Assembly: GCF_033958435.1 (NCBI RefSeq)
Contig: NC_134160.1
Coordinates: forward strand, 10,961,001 to 11,025,000
Length of the DNA: 64,000 bases
From: Carettochelys insculpta
Taxonomy: Eukaryota; Chordata; Testudines; Carettochelyidae
Direction: 5' to 3'
Made by a program: the position numbers and the translations under genes
In this document: in pieces, positions 59,806-64,000 of the stretch
Numbering within the stretch: the first letter of the stretch is position 1
Layout: every line of letters starts with the position of its first letter
Notes under the pieces: model-generated
Database searches by the model: none
Seen by the model: only the letters and a program-made list of their open reading frames with translations
Told to the model about the DNA's origin: nothing

Positions 59806-60534
59806 TCTAGGGCTGATGAAGAAAGCAGCTTGTGGTGCCCAGGCGTGAGTCAGTCCAGCCAAAGCACTGGGGCAAGGCTGGCTGGCTGTGGATCCGCTTG
59901 GCCCATACACCACCATGAGCCTGCTCTAAGAGCTGCCTGGTGGAGTGTGGGGACAGGAAGGGTTCTGCAGGACAGCAGGAGATGCCAGAATTTTGGTCTG
60001 GATTCACATCCTGGTTTCCTCCCACTCCGCAGCCTCCTGCAATTCCTGCCTGGATCTGCAGATGCGTCAGGTCTGACCTGCAGCCTCCCCCTCCCCACAC
60101 TCCCAATGAGGCTGCTGAGCTGAGCAGCAAGTCAGATCTTGCAGCAGCAGCTGCCCCACTGCTGAGGCCCCCTTGGGCTCTGCCCTCCCTGTTCTGCCTC
60201 ACCCTCCTGCTCTTGAACCCATGACCCCTTGCAGGCCTTCCCAGGGCAGCACCCACATCCTCCCTGCCAGCTGCTCCCAGTCACAGCCCTGTCTGCCTTT
60301 CCCTTCTCCCCAGGGGCCAGGATTCGCTTTCCCCTCCCCACACTTCCCTCTTTCGTCCCATCCACTCAGGCACCAGCAAATGAGCTGCTTGCAAAGACAG
60401 GCTCCTTCCCCTCCTCTGGGCAGGGCCTGGCTGTGGCCATTGCCTCACCCGAGTTCCTGCTCTTGCCAGCTGGTGCTGGGAGCTGCTGCTCAGGCAGTGG
60501 CAGCTCTGGGCAGGTGGAGAGCGGAGCTACAAGG

Positions 60535-60586
60535 ATGGGGGCACTCCGGTGGGCTGTGCTCTTTGCACTGTGCAGCTCGGTGGCAG
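60535..60586 (+). CDS. CD164L2: CD164L2-like coding exon 1
   Basis: 52 coding bases, signal peptide, donor GTGAGT at 60,587. The 5' end of the exon is not determined. Confidence 0.55.
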
Positions 60587-63500
60587 GTGAGTCTCTTCCT
60601 GCCTACCAAGCCAGCAGCCCTAGCGGGGGCTGATACCTTATGGTGGGAATGGTTGTGCCTTGCTACGGGCTGGCTGGAAGGCAACAGGGGATGGGAACGG
60701 GGGAACCAGCAGGGCTACTCCTGCCTGAGTGCCTCTGCTCTGCCTGCCTGGGGGTGTGGCTGGAGCATAGGACTGAGTCCCTAGCTCTGTCACAGACTTC
60801 CTGTGTGACCTTGGGCAAGTCACTTCCCCTTTCTGGACCTCAGTTTCCCCATTGGTAGTGGGAGAGAAGGAGGCTGATCAGCCACTCACCCCACGTACTC
60901 AGGAGCATCTGTGAAGTAGCTGGAGATCCCTGATGGCTGGTGCGGAGTGTTATTAGCATCTGGGACAGTGAAATGTGGCCGGACCAGCCAGACTGTGTGG
61001 TTCATTCTCACATGGGCCCACAGGCTCCTGCCAGTGACAGACAGGGAAGGGGCCGATATAGTCCCTGGCCTGGAGCTGGAGGTGGGGAGTGCTGCAGGTG
61101 AGGATGGCTGTGTAGGAGCAGAAGGGGCTGAGTTAGGCATGGGAGGAAGGCCCTGCAGTAATTCCACTGGGGCCCCCAGGAGAATGCAGGATTTTTGCTT
61201 TTCTAACTTGAAAGCGAACCCTCCCGGGCAGGCTCTCTCTGGGCGCGAGCTGGGCCCCTTTTCCAGGAGGCTCGTCCTCCACCCCCCCACCAGCTGTCAC
61301 TCCTCCCTGGGGGTCACTTGGGGGGCACAGTGACCCTGGCCCCTGGCCAAGTCCTTTGTCCGGAACTGGCCTGAAACTGGCAAAGGTGGCAGAGAGCCAA
61401 CCCGTTCTCCCTGCTCAGCATCCTCCCTGGTAAGGGGCGGAGCGGGAAATACAGCCTCTTCTTTGGGCTTTGCAATCTCAGCACCGGCCCCTAAGCACTG
61501 CCCTTACCCAGAGAAGCGTGTAAGACCCGACACCACCTTCTCACTCTCACACTAATGCCAGCTGCTTCTCCCCTGCACCCGCAGCCCAAAGCGGGGATGG
61601 ACCAGAGGGGTACCATGGCTGCTCTGCAAACAGGGGCTGCTGCTTCCAGAGAGGCTGTGGTTCCACTTCCTGCTTAAAGAATCACCTTCCCACAAGGAAG
61701 ATGCTGATGTTGGAAAAAGACAAGCTCCTTTGGAGCCAGGGCGTGTTGGCTTCACCTGATGCTGATGACTAAGCCCAGCTGAATTCTTGGGGAGCAGAGA
61801 TCCTGCCTGCACACCCACATCCCCGGGGTAAAGGAGGGAACCATGTGACGTGTCTTAAACACAGGTGGGAAAAGTATCCCAAAAGTTACTTGAGTAAAAT
61901 TGCTGCTGCTGGGGGGGGGTGTACTTAAGTACAAGTTACCACTGTCCCTCTGGAAAACTACTTGAGTAAAAGCACACGTGTACACGCAAACATCACATTG
62001 TTATTGTACTCAAGTACCTAGAAGTGAATGTAGCCGCACCTTTACTCAAGTAACTTTTTGGTACTTTTCCACCTCTGGCCTTAACCTGGGAAGGTCAGCT
62101 CCTGCTCTCGGCCTCACCCGCACAAACCCCAGCAGAACAGCATGACTACTTTTCACCAGCCCCCTCTAATGCAAGCGGTGCCACCCTGCATGGCCAATGG
62201 AACTGGTGGGTACTTGTCACTTTTGAGACCCAGGGCCGCTGTCTAGGCATGGCTTTAGGATCAGGCCCTTCCCTTTGGAAATCGTGGCCAAAGCTTGTTT
62301 TACCAGACACACAGTATGCAGAGAAACTAGCGAGGACCTGGAGGTGAGCAACCAAGATGACCGAAGGGGTGGGTGGAACACAGCCAGGTGAGCACAGGTG
62401 GATGGAACTGGGCAGGTTTTGTTTGGAAAAGAGGAGCTCACGGGGGCACCTGAGAGCAGTCTGCAAAGGCATGAAGGCTGCCATGAAAAGGATGGGGGAA
62501 AGTTGTCCTCTCTTGCCCCAGGAGGCACAACAAAGGGAATCCTAAGAGCAGCAGGACAATGGAACAGCTGAGAGGGAGGGTTCACCAGATGTTTCCGAAA
62601 GGGGGCTGGGTAGCCTAATGTCTTGGATGGTTTAGATACAACAAACCCTGCACTTTGGCAGGGATTAAACTAGGTGACCCTGGTAGAGGCTGAAGGAACT
62701 AGTCTTATTTCACTGGCTGAAGAGAAAAGCTAGGGGGGATTTGATAGCAGCTTTCAACTCCCTGGAAGGGGTTCCAAAGAGGGTGGAGAGAGGCTGTTCT
62801 CAGTGGTAAGAAAGCACGGAACAAGCAGCAATGGTCTGAAGTGGCGGTGGGGGAGGTCTAGGTTGGATATTAGGAAGAACTGTTTCATTAGGTGGAGGTG
62901 AAGCACTGGAATGTGTTACCTAAAGACGTGGTGGAACCTCCCTCCCCAGAGATTTAGTCCCAGCTTCTTAAAGCCCTGGCTGGGATGATTTAGTTGGGGT
63001 TGGTCCTGCTCTGAGCAGGGGACAGGAGTTGATGGCCTCCCAAAGCCTCTTCCAACCCCAGGATTCTACGAGTCTTGGGGTCCCATCTGACCCTGCGTTT
63101 CTGTGTGCCTGACGGTGCCTCCCACAAAGACACACCGTCCCCAGATTAACGACTCTGGTGTCCCGGCTGCAGCGAGTCAGTTGCAGACCTGGCCGCAGCC
63201 ACCTGTTGTGGGGGCGGGTGAGCACGCCCAGACACGACACGGTCACAGGGCCAAGCGCCTGGTGTAGCTTTCTGGGCCATCCCCTCCAGTCATCTAACCC
63301 GGCTTCCTGGAGGGCCCAGTGCACTCTGGAGCCAGACTTTGGGAGACTGAGTGCTGGCACCCACGCAGCGCAGGCAGCCCAGAAAGCTCCCAGTTAGGTA
63401 CCTCCCTGTGGCATCTCAAGGGCATCTTACAGGACGTTGCCCAGGGATTATTGGCATCTTGGTCCTATGCCCCTCGGGGGAGTGTCAGCTGCATGCAGAC

Positions 63501-63707
63501 CAGAGCTGCCGTCAGCTTGGGCAGCTCCACTGACATCCGTGAAAGTCGCCTCTGGGTGTAACTGGAGCCCTCCAACCAGTCCAGCAGGCAGAAGGTGGCT
63601 ACGTTAACAGGCTGGTGACGGGACTGATCCTGTTTCTTTCCTTTCAGGAAAAGGCTGCAGAGGTTTCAGCAAAACCCCTGAATTTGGAGACATCTACCAC
63701 GTGAAAG
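60535..63707 (+). CDS. CD164L2: Start of a CD164L2-like membrane protein gene (exons 1-2; continues beyond window)
   Basis: Exon 1 has an ATG in good context (AAGGATGG) and encodes a hydrophobic signal peptide, MGALRWAVLFALCSSVAG. Exon 2 continues GKGCRGFSKTPEFGDIYHVK. The junction VAGKGxRGF matches the corresponding stretch of human CD164L2, as I recall it, a small type I membrane sialomucin-like protein. CD164L2 lies near FGR on human 1p35-36, which supports the call, although in human GPR3, WASF2 and AHDC1 lie between. Splice phases agree (1 and 1). Only 37 complete codons are visible, so the name is tentative. Confidence 0.5.
60765..60860 (+). repeat. MIR-type SINE
   Basis: GTGTGACCTTGGGCAAGTCA and CCTCAGTTTCCCC; inside the first intron of the CD164L2-like gene. 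Confidence 0.75.
60861..61859. other. Intronic DNA, nothing recognised
   Basis: Intron 1 of the CD164L2-like gene. A minus-strand frame at 60,886-61,290 looks protein-like in composition, but I recognise no domain or splice pattern. Confidence 0.35.
61860..62077. mobile_element. Palindromic hAT-type MITE, copy 3
   Basis: Ends CACAGGTGGGAAAAGTA and GGTACTTTTCCACCTCTG are inverted copies. Flanks gtcttaaa and gccttaac agree at 6 of 8. Same family as the copies at 5.8 and 36.8 kb. Confidence 0.8.
62280..62690 (+). repeat. Diverged CR1/L3-like LINE fragment
   Basis: Reads like CR1 C-terminal sequence at low identity (GTTTGGAAAAGAGGAGCTCA, AAAGGCATGAAGGCTGCCAT, GGAACAGCTGAGAGG) and ends TGGCAGGGATTAAACTAGGT. 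Older than the other CR1 copies. Confidence 0.5.
62697..63075 (+). mobile_element. CR1 LINE 3' end
   Basis: GGGGGGATTTGATAGCAGCTT through GTTGGATATTAGGAAGAACTG to CCAGGATTCTACGAGTCT; frames broken. Confidence 0.85.
63648..63707 (+). CDS. CD164L2: CD164L2-like coding exon 2
   Basis: 60 bases between acceptor TTTCCTTTCAG and donor GTAACA; begins and ends in phase 1. Confidence 0.55.
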
Positions 63708-64000
63708 GTAACAGTCTCTCTGTGCAGCAGGGCCGGACGGGCAGCAACCCAAGCACGCTCCCTGCTCTGTGAGTGTGTGTGTGTGACGAAGAGCTATTGA
63801 GCTGCGTGCAGGTCCCCAAAGGAGTGGGAGAGCTGAGCGTGCAAGTTGGGAAATGCAAAATCCAGCCCTTCGTGGACGGCTGAACAAACCAGATCGTTGT
63901 GTAACTGCCTCCCCCACCCCTGCCTTTCTCCTCCCGCCTCCAGCCAACAGCTGAGACTGGGACTTAGGCTGGGTGTTCCCAGCAGCCTGCTGTGTCCCGG

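Overview
The window is vertebrate nuclear DNA, most likely from a turtle. CR1 LINE fragments dominate the repeats, MIR-type SINEs are frequent, and two SINEs join a tRNA-like head to a CR1-like tail, as in the tortoise Pol III SINEs. There are also several small hAT-type DNA elements and a young Ty3/gypsy-type LTR element. High GC, short introns and dense CpG are compatible with a microchromosome (inference).

Main gene (minus strand, about 340-47,680): a complete Src-family tyrosine kinase. Its coding exons 2-12 lie at 14,550-2,294 with intact splice sites, and their sizes match SRC/FYN exons almost base for base. The order is a myristoylated/palmitoylated N-terminus, SH3, SH2 and kinase domain, ending in a regulatory C-terminal tyrosine. 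It is the orthologue of chicken YRK, which I infer is the same gene as mammalian FGR. A CpG island with a CCAAT/GC/TATA promoter and a strong splice donor at 47,270 looks like its non-coding first exon, giving a 32.7-kb intron 1. The 3' UTR ends near a poly(A) signal at 355-360.

The most interesting point is that this gene carries two alternative exon 7s. One (7,306-7,470, 165 bp) is YRK/FYN-B-like and the other (6,102-6,257, 156 bp) is FGR/FYN-T-like. Both are open, in the same phase and flanked by usable splice sites. They encode the end of SH2, the SH2-kinase linker and the glycine loop, so one locus could make both a YRK-type and an FGR-type kinase.

Region 14.6-60 kb is mostly intron 1 and intergenic DNA filled with transposable elements. 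These include an LTR element (23,392-27,440) with LTRs differing by only three substitutions, six copies of one small inverted-repeat element, three copies of a palindromic hAT MITE, and a non-CR1 LINE (57,144-58,727). The LINE is inserted into one arm of an inverted duplication whose other arm keeps the empty site.

The right edge (60,535-63,707, plus strand) holds the first two coding exons of a small secreted or membrane protein whose start resembles CD164L2, a neighbour of FGR on human 1p35-36; the gene continues past the window.
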